Source: Phytophthora colocasiae
Taxonomy: Eukaryota > Oomycota > Peronosporomycetes > Peronosporales > Peronosporaceae
NCBI GenBank assembly: GCA_018806915.1
Contig: JAGKQI010000103.1
Location: 310,001-374,000, forward strand
Direction of reading: 5' to 3'
DNA length: 64,000 bases
The notes beneath the pieces were generated by a model, which made no database searches, had not been told where the DNA came from, and saw nothing but the letters and a program-made list of their open reading frames with translations. The translations under genes were made by a program, and so were the position numbers. Below are positions 21,555-32,190 of the stretch, piece after piece (the first letter of the stretch is position 1; each line of letters starts with the position of its first letter).

Positions 21555-23571
21555 TATTCCCAAGATAACGAATCCACGAGGATACAGCAATGTACCATAC
21601 TTTTTAAAGATGATTCGATCCAGCTTCTCGTACGCTTTCGCATTATCTGCTTGGAGCTGTTGAATCTCAAAATTTCTATGAGGGCCGTTCTTAACCGGGA
21701 TCGCGTTTCCGATGGGTTGCGGCCTCAACGGCAAATGGCTACAACTCGCGACTAGACCTTTCTTGATCGGATTGTGATTCGAAAGCAGTTTCCACACCAA
21801 CTTGGCGCCAAAAAAAGGAAGGATGCCGTGGACATTGAAGAAGAGATATGCCTCTGCAGGAGTAGCGACTGCTACAGCGGCTGCCATAGACTCTGTAGTC
21901 ACCACAGCTGCCGCAGCTTCTGCTGCTACCACCACCTTAGCTTCTGCTCCATAAACGGCGGTAAATTCATCTCTACTGGACGTGCGATCCGGCGATCCCT
22001 CTCGGGGCACGATCCGATACTCGGATCGCGAGGGGGTACGCAAGGTTACAATTTCGGAAATAGCCGGGAACCACTCGACCAATCAGCGCGCGACTTTCGG
22101 GTCGCGATCCCGATTAAAAACGGCCCTAAGACTTATCTTCTTCAGCACTGAACGTGTACTCAATGACAGATATTTCTTGTCTGAAGATGTTCAGGGCTTT
22201 CTTCCTGAAGTCTTCGTAGCAGCCTTACAACTCGCTACGGTTCTTAAGTGAACATCAATCGAGAAAAATCATCGATGAAGGTCAAGAAGTAACGACAATC
22301 AGTAAGACTAGACACAGGTAGTGGCTGAATGGACTTTTGACAAAGGTGTGACACGTTTAACAACTCTATTAGAGTAAAATGAGGAGCGGTGTGGCTTCGC
22401 TAACAACACAGAAGAAATCTGTCTTTGAACCTAGAGATACAGATTTGTCGAGTCCATCTATGGCTTGGCTCCTGAGGCAATAAGGGCCGCTGTAGGTGCC
22501 GCTGGCTTGGCTTGGAACTGATACAGGTCCGTGATGTTAGCCATGAGTGCCTTGACCTTGAAGTGCTGGTCGTTTTGCATAGTGAACTGCTTGGGCGATC
22601 ACAGTACGAGCAGATATTGGCATTGTTGAGCTCTGAAGCATGCGATACAGAAGGTCCAGTTGCCACAAGAGCTCGCTCACCCTTGGTTGCAGGAGTCTCA
22701 GGGGTACCCTTGGCCAAGGTGTAGCGCACCTGAGCTTGGAGGTCGCGAACCTTGCCTTCGATACTCTGCTTGAAATTTTCATACGGGGTATACTTCCGTT
22801 GGCCCTTACGAATGCGGAGATCATCCTTCCACGACTTAGACATCGAATGGGACTGGTAGATAGACTTCTGTCCCTCGGTTATCACCGACTCGGTGGGTTC
22901 TAACGCTGCTTTCATCGCGTTCTCAAGTTTGAGAAAGAATTCAGTCAAGTCGGATCCTCCCTCATACTTGATCTCCATCAAGTAGTGTTGGATGAAGTAC
23001 GGTCACCGTGAAAGGATGCTCCCTCGTACTTCTGGCAGACGAAGTTGAAATTCTCGTAGGAATTCGTGAGATTCTTGACAAGCCGCACGTACATGTTGTT
23101 CATCATCTTCATCAAAAAGGCTTTGGTTTTGGCTTCTTGGCGACGGCGCTCACGTTGGTTAAGAGGCTGAGTCTTCTCTTTCTTCGGGCGCCTGCTTGCT
23201 CGGCCAGCTTCACGCAAGTTGAACGGCTGGACGGCTGAAGGTCCTTGCGCTTGACCGCTTGATCGGTCCATCTGAGCTGGCTCCAGAGTCATCATCAGAG
23301 TCCGTATGCGTCTTTAGCTAGTCATCGCTCTCCTCGTAGTTCACAGCGTCAGAGTTGACTTCAGCGTCCTTGGTGACCTTGGCTGGAGAGTCGTTGTCGT
23401 CGGACATGCCGCTAGTGCTGTCTTCACTCTCTTTATCTGACACACCATCGTAGTCGAGCTGCTTCACGTAGCCGAGCAGGTGCTTGCCATCGAGTGCTGC
23501 GCACACGCGAGCCTTCCACCGGCGCCGATGAGTCGTGGGAAGTCAGCGCTTGAGGCTTCTCTTGGGTTCAT
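21555..23571 (-). pseudogene. Ty1/Copia gag-integrase relic
   Basis: Starts at an ATG at 23571 (MNPREASSADFPRLIGAG) and runs through gag blocks LDGKHLLGYVKQLDYDGV, KTKAFLMKMMNN and MEIKYEGGSDLTEFFLKLEN, matching the gag copy at 56730. A CSYC half-knuckle and, after frame changes, the integrase string YFLTFIDDFSR and IQQLQADNAKAYEKLDRIIF follow. Many frameshifts and stops are present. A 445-bp MITE splits the integrase part. The reverse transcriptase is missing, so the 3' half is deleted. Confidence 0.8.
21682..22126. mobile_element. 445-bp Harbinger-like MITE inside the Copia integrase
   Basis: Left end gggccgttcttaaccgggat and right end (reversed) gggccgtttttaatcgggat form inverted repeats of about 26 bp. 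Flanks are TGA and TAA, consistent with a 3-bp TNA-type duplication carrying one change. Removing it rejoins Copia integrase sequence. It shares the gggcc(t)gtt start of the Harbinger elements here, so it may have been moved by the same enzyme. Confidence 0.7.
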
Positions 23572-24076
23572 AACCTCTGGTGGGTAGCGTGGATCGTCCA
23601 GAAGAAAGGAGGAAAAGAAAAAGTTTATAGTGGCCGTCAAAAGACGAAGTGAGTTAGTTTAGAAAGTTGGCTAGCTGCTTACCAGTCATTGTGAACTGGC
23701 GTTCACTATAAGTATAGTGAAGTAGCAATATAGTGGCTTTAGCAGGCCCTATGAGAGCCAGTTATCGTAGTATATTGAGAACAAGGATAAACACTCTAAC
23801 TTAAAAAAAAAGCTATCACGAATAGATTGTTGTATCCATATAAACTTCTCGTCACTCCAAGGCTTCTCCACATAAAGAAGACTCGTCCCTTACAATTGAA
23901 ATTCCACAGTACCGGTTCTCAGCTCGAGTGAAGTACTGGGCTTGAGGTGTACAAGAGGGGCTTCAGCTGTGGCGGGAGTACAGACAACGACACAAATACC
24001 CGGGCCAAACAGGCCACAGACCAATGCGCTGATTGGTAACTACAAACTTCAAGGAAAATATAAAAACACCATTTAT
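23572..24076. other. Probable leader/LTR remnant of the Copia relic
   Basis: Lies upstream of the relic gag. AT-rich, no ORF. No TG..CA boundary could be set. Confidence 0.3.
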
Positions 24077-24382
24077 TAAGGGCCTGTTTGGCACCACTCC
24101 GAAATCGTGATTTTCAACTCTAGATCGTGATTCCCGCCATTTCGGAATTTTGAGCAAAATTGTCGTCCCTTATATCGCAAGCTTAGAAATGCAAAAAATG
24201 AAAACACAATCTTCTGGCCCAATTGCGTATCCAAACAGTCGCCCAATATATCACAATCAGACTCCTAAATCGTGTTTGCAAAGATTCTGCTCTGGGTAGA
24301 ATTTCTAGATCGTGAAAAGTATCCAAGGCCGGAGCTCCCCCTCATTTCCTGTTGGTGCGTCCAGGTGATTGATTACCAGTCA

Positions 24383-25393
24383 ATGGCGGCACCGCGAGCT
24401 TCGTGGGATGAGTCCAAAGACATGTTCCTCATTGAGTCAATGACTGATCAAGCACGAGCGGGGAAACGCTCGGACTCCGGCTTTAAGAAAGAGGCGTGGG
24501 TGGATGTAACGGCAGCGATCAACCAGAAATTTGGCTTGGAGTTGGTCAAGCAGCAGATAAAGTCACGGCTGCAAAGGGTAAGAGGATTCCTGCCTGTAGT
24601 GCTCAATAAAGATCTAACGTGTGGCTGATGTTAAAGCTTAAAGGAAAGTATACTGCTGTGTCGGGGATGCTATCCGCGTCAGGGTTCGGTTGGGACCCTG
24701 TACGCAATGTTGTACTTGTCCATGATGATGTATGGGATGACTATGTGAAGGTAAAGGACCCTCAGCAATGTTATTGTTTTCATGCATAATAATTTACCTC
24801 TTTAATTTGTTCAGGGAAATCCCAAATGTGTCGACTATCGCCGAACACCATTGACTTACTATAACGCGCTTGTTGAGCTTTTCGAGCGAACATACGCAAT
24901 GGGTGAACACGCTATCACGTCGGACGAACCCTGTCCAACAGACTTCTTAACGGGGCCCAACGCTCCTACTCCTGCTTCCTGCTCCCTATCGGAGCCAACC
25001 GTTGAAGCTTCAAGCGAAGCTCATGCTCCAGCCTCTACAACCTCAACATCGTCTCCACCATCGTCTTCAACTGGAGCTCCTCCTCAACAAGGAAACCAGC
25101 AAAAAAAATAAAAAGCGTACTCGGGAGAGCGGTGGTGCCATGATTGCCGATGCGATGAAGGAGATTGCACGTGAGATGCACAACCGCAACGTGCGCCCGA
25201 AAGAGTGCTCTCACCATCCCAAAAGGCGGTGAGAATTCTTCAGAAGGTGTACGGTCATCAATTTACTGCTACCAAAATGGCCAAGGCTTTTGACATAATG
25301 CTGGATGAACGCAAGGCGCAAATATTTTTTGTGATGGAAGAAGGTGAAGTGCGTGATCATTGGCTGGATATTCAACTGACGGAGTCAAATTAG
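24383..25393 (+). pseudogene. SANT/Myb-like partner of Harbinger element B (two frameshifts)
   Basis: Exons 24383-24577, 24637-24750 and 24815 onward join in frame. They encode MAAPRASWDESKDMFLIES, GFKKEAWVDVTAAINQKFG and KQQIKSRL, a SANT-like DNA-binding domain of the Myb/SANT type found with PIF/Harbinger nucleases. The frame stops at TAA (25109-25111) just after a run of eight A; shifting frame restores KKRTRESGGAMIADAMKEI. A second shift near 25203 restores SPSQKAVRILQKVYG through FFVMEEG to the stop at 25393. The protein would bind the element ends and bring in the nuclease. The homopolymer shift could be a sequencing error. Confidence 0.75.
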
Positions 25394-25462
25394 GTGGAAA
25401 ACAAGGCACAAACTTCAGTCATTGAGTTGTTTATCATCTCACTTCATCCGACAGTCAGATGC

Positions 25463-26804
25463 CTAAGGATAGTTACTTGCGTAGGAATCCCACATAGCCT
25501 TTGCTAAACTATCTCGAAATTCTGCTGCTGCTGCATATGATGCGTGTCGGCTAGTACTTGTGTTTCTATCTTCAGTCGTTTGAAAGCTTTGATCTTCATC
25601 GTCAAGTTCCAGTTCCTCCTCAGGATCGTCTTCGCGGTCATTCTGGCGCCGAATAAAGTTGTGAAGTACGCAACATGCAACGACAATGTTTGCTTGAGTT
25701 GCGACACTGTATTCTGGTGCGCGCATTAGAATCGGGAATCTGCGCTTTAACACGCCAAACGCACGTTCAATTACGTTGCGCGCCGGAGCGTGGCGCAAGT
25801 TGTATAGCTCTTTGTAGTTTTGATGTCTAGCCCAACAAAACGGGGTCAGTGATGATACATGGAAGTGATATATGTGTTACCTTTCTTTGGCTTGTCCCCA
25901 CTCACGTAGATGATAGCGCACGCCGCGATGGGGTGTCAGCACCTCCATTGAGAGATGGTATCCTGCATCGCCTAGATCAAACAGCCCCGGTGGAGTAGAA
26001 AACCCCTTGCGTCTAGCATCAGCCAACACCGTGGAGTCTGCCGCAGAACCTACACGATACAGAGTTAGTAAACTAACAACAATATAGTCACTAAAAAGTC
26101 TTACCTTCCCACCCCGCCACGACAAATGCAAAATACATATCAAACGTACAGGCCGCAAACACGTTCTGGCTCAGCCCACCAGAGCGATCACGGTAGGGTT
26201 TTGCATTTTCATCAGGAACGAACGCTGGAATATGCGTTCCATCGAACGCTAGTCGACAGCGCGCGAAATGCTCAGCAAATTTCGGATTTTGGGTGAGCTC
26301 GGTTGATGGTGTACTCGGCTGCACTATTTGTGAAGGGGCCAGCGAGCAAATAACATCTAGAGCCGCGTGGAAATGCCTTTAATTGCAAGGAAAGGTTAGA
26401 TAGTAAACCACTGTGTAGTATAAGTAGTTTGAATACCTGTGAACGGTCTCACCGCTGTGCTGAAAACGTTCTTGGAGCTCACTATTGGACGCACTACGTG
26501 ATACACAGTAGAGAAACATGGCCACCTTTTCGTTTGTCTCCACACCCGCCCAAGGAGAGGGCGGTGTATCTCGATCAACTATACTGCACAGACTGCGAAA
26601 GACGCTTTTAGGCATCCTCAGATTCTCGAAGATCCGTACGGGATTTCCCTCTTCGAGCTCTGCTGTCCACGCTGCCCCTGAAAGCACTGACGTCCTGCAC
26701 GGCTCTTTACAAAGGTGGCGCCCGCTATAGTACCCTACAGCCAGCGCCAGAGCGCGCAAAACCGACTCTTGTTCTTCATCGCTGCTGTCTTCGTAGTCTA
26801 CCAT
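25463..26804 (-). CDS. PIF/Harbinger DDE nuclease, apparently intact
   Basis: Four exons on the minus strand, 26804-26437, 26376-26105, 26049-25881 and 25826-25463, join in frame to 390 aa; all introns are GT..AG and 45-61 nt. The catalytic triad of the DDE_Tnp_4 type is present: LAFDGTHIPAFV, LFDLGDAGYHLS and RNVIERAFGVLKRRF. An acidic N-terminus (DYEDSSDEEQE) precedes a helix-rich region with LQERFQHSGETVHR. The enzyme cuts and inserts the element at TWA sites, normally with the SANT-like partner, whose gene here is broken. No stop or frameshift was seen, so this copy might still supply activity to relatives such as element A. Confidence 0.85.
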
Positions 26805-26982
26805 AATATCCCTCCCCGAACTGGCGAATTGTAATCTACTCCAGGATTTGTAATATCCGAAAGATCACGGTCGAGATGTGTGTGCCAAACGCGCCCAAAC
26901 ACGATTTCGGTCTTCTCGCCCAAAAGTCGCATCTGTAACTAAATTGTGATTGGATTATCGCGTGGTGCCAAACGGGCCCTAA

Positions 26983-27483
26983 ACTGTCATTGACTTAACC
27001 CTAAGAATAGCTGTCTGGAAGCTACGAATTACAAGCTGATCTGAAAACTCTTCCCACTCCTTGATTGTAGACTATATAGGTTTTAAGACGTTTTCAGGAG
27101 CAGAGAGACCCTTTTTAGGAGTACAGCAACCACTGATCCGTGCTTTTAGTGCCCCGATATCCAGTGGCTAGCAGGAGGTGCTATTTGGCGACGTTTTACA
27201 CATCCAATTTTTATTTTTTCATGATTGGTAAATATAGTGTTTTTCTAGCAATTGGATTGGTCAAAATAAATGCATTTTCTCGTGTTCCCGGGTTTTGTGA
27301 TTTGTGTCGTTGTGAGTATCATTTTTACTGTACTTTTTGAGTGTGGGACCAATAATTAGCCACAGATTTAGTAGATCTAGATTTTAGAAATGGTCCGACT
27401 AATCGCTGATTACGAGCGATGCAGTCCGGCTATACCGGTAATAGCGGTCGGACGTAATACCGGTACCGGTACACGTTGTATAC
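26983..27483. other. AT-rich spacer between transposons
   Basis: No gene. Contains clustered CCGGTA motifs at 27436-27470 just outside the next element. Confidence 0.4.
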
Positions 27484-27620
27484 ACTGGACGCCTTCCATA
27501 TATAGCTTATCCGCCCGACATATCTGCAGCAGCTAAGTTAGACTTAGAAAAGATATATGCCGGCTTATCTCTCGGAGGTGCCACCGTAAATGCTGTAGAT
27601 CTTCATCTCATGTCCCGCTA

Positions 27621-27992
27621 ATGCTGTCCTACTTCAATAGTAAAGCTCTAATTAAAAAAAGTGTACCCGACACTTTACCAAGGACACAGAACCCGCTCTC
27701 TCTTGAATATCGCTCACTTCGAAATTTGCAGTTGCTAATGGAGAGGCAGACCGAGGAAATGGACACTCTGCTGGTGCTAGGCGCAGCATTCTCTCAGCAG
27801 GACACGAGGCTGAGCGAGGTCAGGAGGGAGGTGTTCGACGCCCTGCTCGCAGATGAATGGAGGATCGCGATGCGGAGCCGTCACTACTTGACCAACCAGT
27901 GCCTGGATCCGCCAAGCGAGGGCGCTTGGATGATCATGTACACGCACGACAATAACGTCAACTTTTTGAATGCAACAAGTTTGACGAGGTGA
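27621..27992 (+). CDS. Possible truncated DDE endonuclease N-terminus
   Basis: 123 aa from an ATG. Contains MDTLLVLGAAFSQQDTRLSE, DALLADEWRIAMRSRHYLT and MIMYTHDNNVNFLNATSLTR. The layout recalls the N-terminal region of oomycete DDE-superfamily endonucleases, which precedes the catalytic core. The frame ends at a GTGAGT that could be a 5' splice site, but no downstream exon with DDE motifs is seen. It is therefore probably a deleted transposase. Confidence 0.35.
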   Translation: MLSYFNSKALIKKSVPDTLPRTQNPLSLEYRSLRNLQLLMERQTEEMDTLLVLGAAFSQQDTRLSEVRREVFDALLADEWRIAMRSRHYLTNQCLDPPSEGAWMIMYTHDNNVNFLNATSLTR

Positions 27993-28435
27993 GTACCCAA
28001 AGTGAAAACTGCCAGCCCGTGTTTCCTTTGCAAAGCCTACCAAGGAGAGCAGTCCCCGTGATTCACCGCCGATCTTGAAAAGATGCGGGAGAACTTCAAC
28101 ATGGCTTGGCGCGAAACCTGCGTGCGCAAATGCCATCTAGCACAAGGACGGATACCTTCGTGCGCGGAGCACCACTCAATCTTCGCGCCAAAAGCTCAAA
28201 GAGCACGTACTACAACCTCCAGCAGGATCTTTGCAGCTATAAACTTCGTACTCCTCCTCCTCCGCGATGTCGTGTAGCGCGTGTCAGTCGCTAACCGGTT
28301 GATTTGAAGGCCCTACAGTAGATAACGAACAGCAACAACTTCAACAAATGTCAACAAATGTGTACTACTTATACTCATTTAGAATCTCACTCGTCTGTAT
28401 ACATGGACATTCTGTTCTCGCTGCAGGTAGCTCTC

Positions 28436-28588
28436 CTACGGGTCTTCTTCATCTTGGTAGTCTTGGTGACGGCAACCATCAAGTCAACAGCGACACACGA
28501 ACCACAGATCGTCGCCGTAGTCGACAGAAACCTCTTCACCGCGCTTGATAAAGCGTGTACTTGCCACAACCACAGTTGTACAACGCCA
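28436..28588 (-). pseudogene. SET-domain C-terminal relic inside a TIR element
   Basis: One minus-strand frame reads TTVVVASTRFIKRGEEVSVD and then YGDDLWFVCRC, an in-frame TGA and LDGCRHQDYQDEEDP. The (R/K)GEE(V/I)xVDYG string closes SET methyltransferase domains, and the following Cys residues resemble a post-SET element. The upstream SET core is not readable; that frame has a stop just before the relic and a Pro/Ser-rich open frame beyond. The relic lies between identical 46-bp TIRs, antisense to the putative transposase fragment. Confidence 0.55.
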
Positions 28589-29273
28589 TTACGCATTTCT
28601 TCGCTTGTGGGTGCTTGAGAGACCGAGGTGGCGTTAGGAGCACGGGAGATGACGTTGTCGGACTTCTACGCGGACGTGGCCCCGGTGATGGTCTTGTTTG
28701 TGGGGGAGGCGTGTCTGGTCGGGGCTTATTCCACGGCTTGGACTTGTGTGGTTCCGATTCGGACCATGGCGGGGTCTGCGTCTCGGCATCACTGCAGATT
28801 TCACATTCAGTCGTCGGGATATTGGGCTGCGTGTTGTCGTCGCTGGATGTATCAACGATACAGCGCGACTTCCAGTGACTGGAGGGGTGCACAAGACGCA
28901 CCATAATCCTTGCGCGGATATAACACTCTAGTAGTAGCTATTTCCATTTTAGCATCGAAAAGAAAACAACGGAAAGGTACACACATGCACTTACCTTCGC
29001 GTTTAGAGGCAGATTTCAAACTGAATGAAAGTCAAGGCTGTCGGAAGATATATGTCCTCAGCAGAGTGAAGGCTGCATATTAGGAGTGATGATCATCATA
29101 GACTATACAAACATCAAGTACACCAGCTAAGATGGCTACACAGCATAGTTCTAGGGTTAGGTGATTCTATTGAGACGATATCTACGACTCCGTGAGATGT
29201 ATGCCGACATAGGCCCCGACATATCTGCTGCAGATATGTCGGGCGGATAAGCTATATATGGAAGGCGTCCACT

Positions 29274-30160
29274 GTGTTTAGCTGACATACATGTGTACTC
29301 GATCTCGCCCACTCTGGCCTGACCTAATTCATGCCAAGACTCGTCGCTACTGTTGTGAAAATGCATCTGACCATGCCACGTGGGTCACCGTGCACCGCAC
29401 AAATTGTGACTTGAATCACAAGCTGAAGTGCTCTGTACACCTTTTCGTGAGTGTCTCACGACGTGAACGTACAACACGATGGTGCTGATTGAAATTGAGG
29501 ACGATGTCAACAACGCGGCACTTTGATACCTGCTGCATGACATGCGCTTGCAATTTGCAAGACTACAGTACTGCAATCTGGCACATGAATCTGGAATAAT
29601 CCTGTAAGTTCACAGCCCAACGACGGCCCGCGACAGCACTTTACTGCAGGTCTCGTAGTTCTGTAGCAACCGGTGGTACGATAATAAAAGGCTTGTTTAA
29701 CAGATCCACGATCTGCTCATCGGCCCCATCCATCGCTGAAAGCTGTTGAACATGGCACACACAGATGATCACCGAAGAATCATTTTCGTCAACTAACGGT
29801 TTGAGACGGAGGCAACTTTAATCGAAAAAACTCAAGGGATGGTCTCAGCTTATCCGCGTCAATGCTATTCGATAACGCAGACACTTCCACTTCGATTGTG
29901 CTAGGTTCATCGTCAAGGGCATTGCTATCTTGGCAGCCGCGACGTACCTGTTGTAGGTATCACTCACTTCGCTTTAATTTAGAATCTGGTAAAAGTCCAT
30001 CTGGTATTTCAAATCTGTAGTGCCAGATTCCCCCCATCTCGCACAGGTGCCGCACATTACAGTTTCAGAAGCGCCGGGAAGCACGCCGCCCACCGTCTAA
30101 CAGGAAGAAGCAGCGCGCTAACACGCACAGACGCCGCAGGACACGCCCTAGCCGTACAAG
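29274..30160. other. Upstream region of the second Cys/His-repeat gene
   Basis: No gene is supported. Short frames here are not conserved types. It probably holds the promoter and 5' leader of the gene at 30161. Confidence 0.4.
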
Positions 30161-31780
30161 ATGCCGCTAGGAGAGAAGATTGGTCGCCCCTTCGAGTTGC
30201 TGTCGCTTATAGGCCGCAAGCGCAAGGAAGAAGCGGACGAACTCCACAACCGCTTGAGCGGTTCCGAGGCGCGCGCCTACGCTAACGCCACGAACTCCGC
30301 CACCTCCGGGTACACACACAGCACCAGTCATAGCAGCCACCACTCGAGCAGCTTCTATCCCGGCGTCAAGTATGAGCGAATGACGCCTGGCACACAGTCA
30401 GCGCCCATCGTCACGTACGAACGCCTTACTCCAGGCTCCATTCCTTCAGGCCAGTCTGTTATCAAGTATGAACGTCTGACACCGGGTTCCGCTGCTGCTT
30501 CAGCCCAGTCCTCAGCAACTTCCTCTGCTGTCACTCACCCGTCGCCTCTAGACTACGAGGCAGCAGCGCGTGAAGCAGCGTTCCCCAGCCCGGACCTGGT
30601 GCCGTCCGCAGCAGTGGCATCCAGTTCCTTTCGCTCTGCGCCATCCCCAGCTTTGTCGTCGCTTCCTTCTCCTGGTATGCTTACGCCTCTAACACCTGCT
30701 GTTGGTGTGACCCCCACGCCTGTAGGACGCAGCCCTGCAGTGGACACTACTCGATTGCCTCCGGCGCCGCGACAAGCACAAAATCTTGCGAGCCCCGCGC
30801 AGCCTCCCGTTGGGCCCGCGGGGGCACACTCTGTTCCCTTCTCGTCGGTTATGGAAGAGTGGATGAATCAGTTGAGGACCCCGACGCCTGACGTGGCGCT
30901 TTTGCCATCACCTTACGACTTTAACAAGGGCACCCCCACGCCAATGGATACTAACAGTATGGACATGAGACGACTACAAGACGCGCTGCTGCCTACGCCT
31001 CCGCCGGATGTTCATGATCAAAGACAACACCCGAAAAACTCTGCGTACGTTACAACCCGCGGACCACGTCCGCTTCTCGAGGACATTGCGTCCTTGTGCC
31101 GTGATTTGAATTCGCAGGATCCTCCAAATGCTAATAAAGGAATGCTGTCATCGTCTAGTGGACAGATGGGAAACAAGTACACGACGTTCCCGGCAAGACC
31201 ACTGCGTTCTCGTGAGGAAAGTATCGGCAGCGCCTTCTCGGATGACGGAGAGAGTCAAGCCAAGGTCCTGGCAGCCGCTGCTGCGCTCAGCAGCGTCTCA
31301 TCAATGGGTGTGTCGGGTACCCCGACCACGAAGGGTAAGCGGCGTAAGATGTGTACAGCTGAAGGCTGCCAGAACCTGTCGCGTTCGCGAGGACTGTGCA
31401 AGGCCCACGGAGGAGGTCGGCGATGCAGTGTGGAAGGATGCTCGCGCGCTAGTCAGAGTGGAAGTTTGTGCATTACTCACGGAGGTGGCAAGCGTTGCAC
31501 TGTGGACGGCTGCGTGAAAGCAGCACAGTCTCGCGGTATGTGCAAGGCTCACGGTGGAGGCGTACGTTGCCGCGTGGAAGGCTGCTCCAAGAGCTCGCAG
31601 GGAGACGGGTTCTGTCGCTCGCATGGTGGCGGTCGCCGCTGCGGCCACCCCAGCGGTTGTCACAAGTGGGCCCAACGTAACGGTATGTGCATGGCGCATA
31701 GTGAGGGTAAGTACGGCAACAGCTACCGCGGACGCCAGCACCGATTGGAACAGCCCGATACCGTCACCGAGCAGACTTGA
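30161..31780 (+). CDS. Cys/His tandem-repeat protein, second 'WRKY19-like' paralogue
   Basis: A single exon of 539 aa from the ATG at 30161. The N-terminal half is Pro/Ser/Thr-rich and contains three copies of a YER(M/L)TPG motif (residues about 70-115). A basic KGKRRK patch precedes five tandem Cys3His repeats of about 24 residues, such as CSVEGCSRASQSGSLCITHG; the last has one extra residue (CGHPSGCHKW). The repeat spacing and the HGGG(K/R)R linkers match the protein at 7885, which has seven repeats, so the two are paralogues. The proline-directed Ser/Thr sites suggest phosphorylation (inference). Zinc binding is likely; DNA binding is unproven and no WRKY motif is present. Confidence 0.85.
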   Translation: MPLGEKIGRPFELLSLIGRKRKEEADELHNRLSGSEARAYANATNSATSGYTHSTSHSSHHSSSFYPGVKYERMTPGTQSAPIVTYERLTPGSIPSGQSVIKYERLTPGSAAASAQSSATSSAVTHPSPLDYEAAAREAAFPSPDLVPSAAVASSSFRSAPSPALSSLPSPGMLTPLTPAVGVTPTPVGRSPAVDTTRLPPAPRQAQNLASPAQPPVGPAGAHSVPFSSVMEEWMNQLRTPTPDVALLPSPYDFNKGTPTPMDTNSMDMRRLQDALLPTPPPDVHDQRQHPKNSAYVTTRGPRPLLEDIASLCRDLNSQDPPNANKGMLSSSSGQMGNKYTTFPARPLRSREESIGSAFSDDGESQAKVLAAAAALSSVSSMGVSGTPTTKGKRRKMCTAEGCQNLSRSRGLCKAHGGGRRCSVEGCSRASQSGSLCITHGGGKRCTVDGCVKAAQSRGMCKAHGGGVRCRVEGCSKSSQGDGFCRSHGGGRRCGHPSGCHKWAQRNGMCMAHSEGKYGNSYRGRQHRLEQPDTVTEQT

Positions 31781-32190
31781 TGCGAACACACGTGTGAAGA
31801 ACGCATCCGCTAGCAGTTACGAGAAATCAAAGGGGCTGCCAGCGAGTCGACTGAGGCGCACGTGCCAGAAGTACCATACGAGGAGACTGATAGCTTCGAG
31901 GTCTCCCCTCACACCATGAGCAAGCGCGTGTAATTTCCACGAATGAAGTGGGCTACTCGCCAGATTGACTGTCTTGTGAAAGGCGTAGGGTCGATCTTTA
32001 GTTGTTGTATACAATATCCGTCTTCATTTTTGCTGTTCGATGCTTCATGGATTGCTGAGACCTTCAACCTACATGCAGTCCGAACACCGGAAAAGTGAAC
32101 GTTAGTTCACACTTCAACAACGCCCGACTCAGGCGATCAGGTTCATATTTTTCGTGGTTTATACAGGTGAGCTCTCCAACTACACTGTAC

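Larger units (their letters stand above)
24080..26979. mobile_element. Harbinger element B (TAA duplication), nearly intact
   Basis: An 18-bp TIR, gggcctgtttggcaccac at 24080-24097, is matched at the right end (26962-26979) with one mismatch, and TAA lies directly outside both ends (24077-24079 and 26980-26982). Two genes converge inside: a SANT/Myb-like gene (+) with two frameshifts and an apparently intact four-exon DDE nuclease (-). Length 2,900 bp. It inserted next to the Copia relic. Confidence 0.9.
27487..29270. mobile_element. 1.78-kb element with perfect 46-bp TIRs and ACT flanks
   Basis: The TIR at 27487-27532 starts ggacgccttccatatatagc and is exactly inverted at 29225-29270. ACT lies directly outside each end (27484-27486 and 29271-29273), consistent with a 3-bp target duplication. 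Inside are a 123-codon ORF on +, possibly a transposase N-terminus, and a SET-domain relic on -. Identical TIRs suggest recent movement. The superfamily is unsettled: the 3-bp flank fits PIF/Harbinger or CACTA-like elements, but ACT is not the TWA preferred by PIF. Confidence 0.75.
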
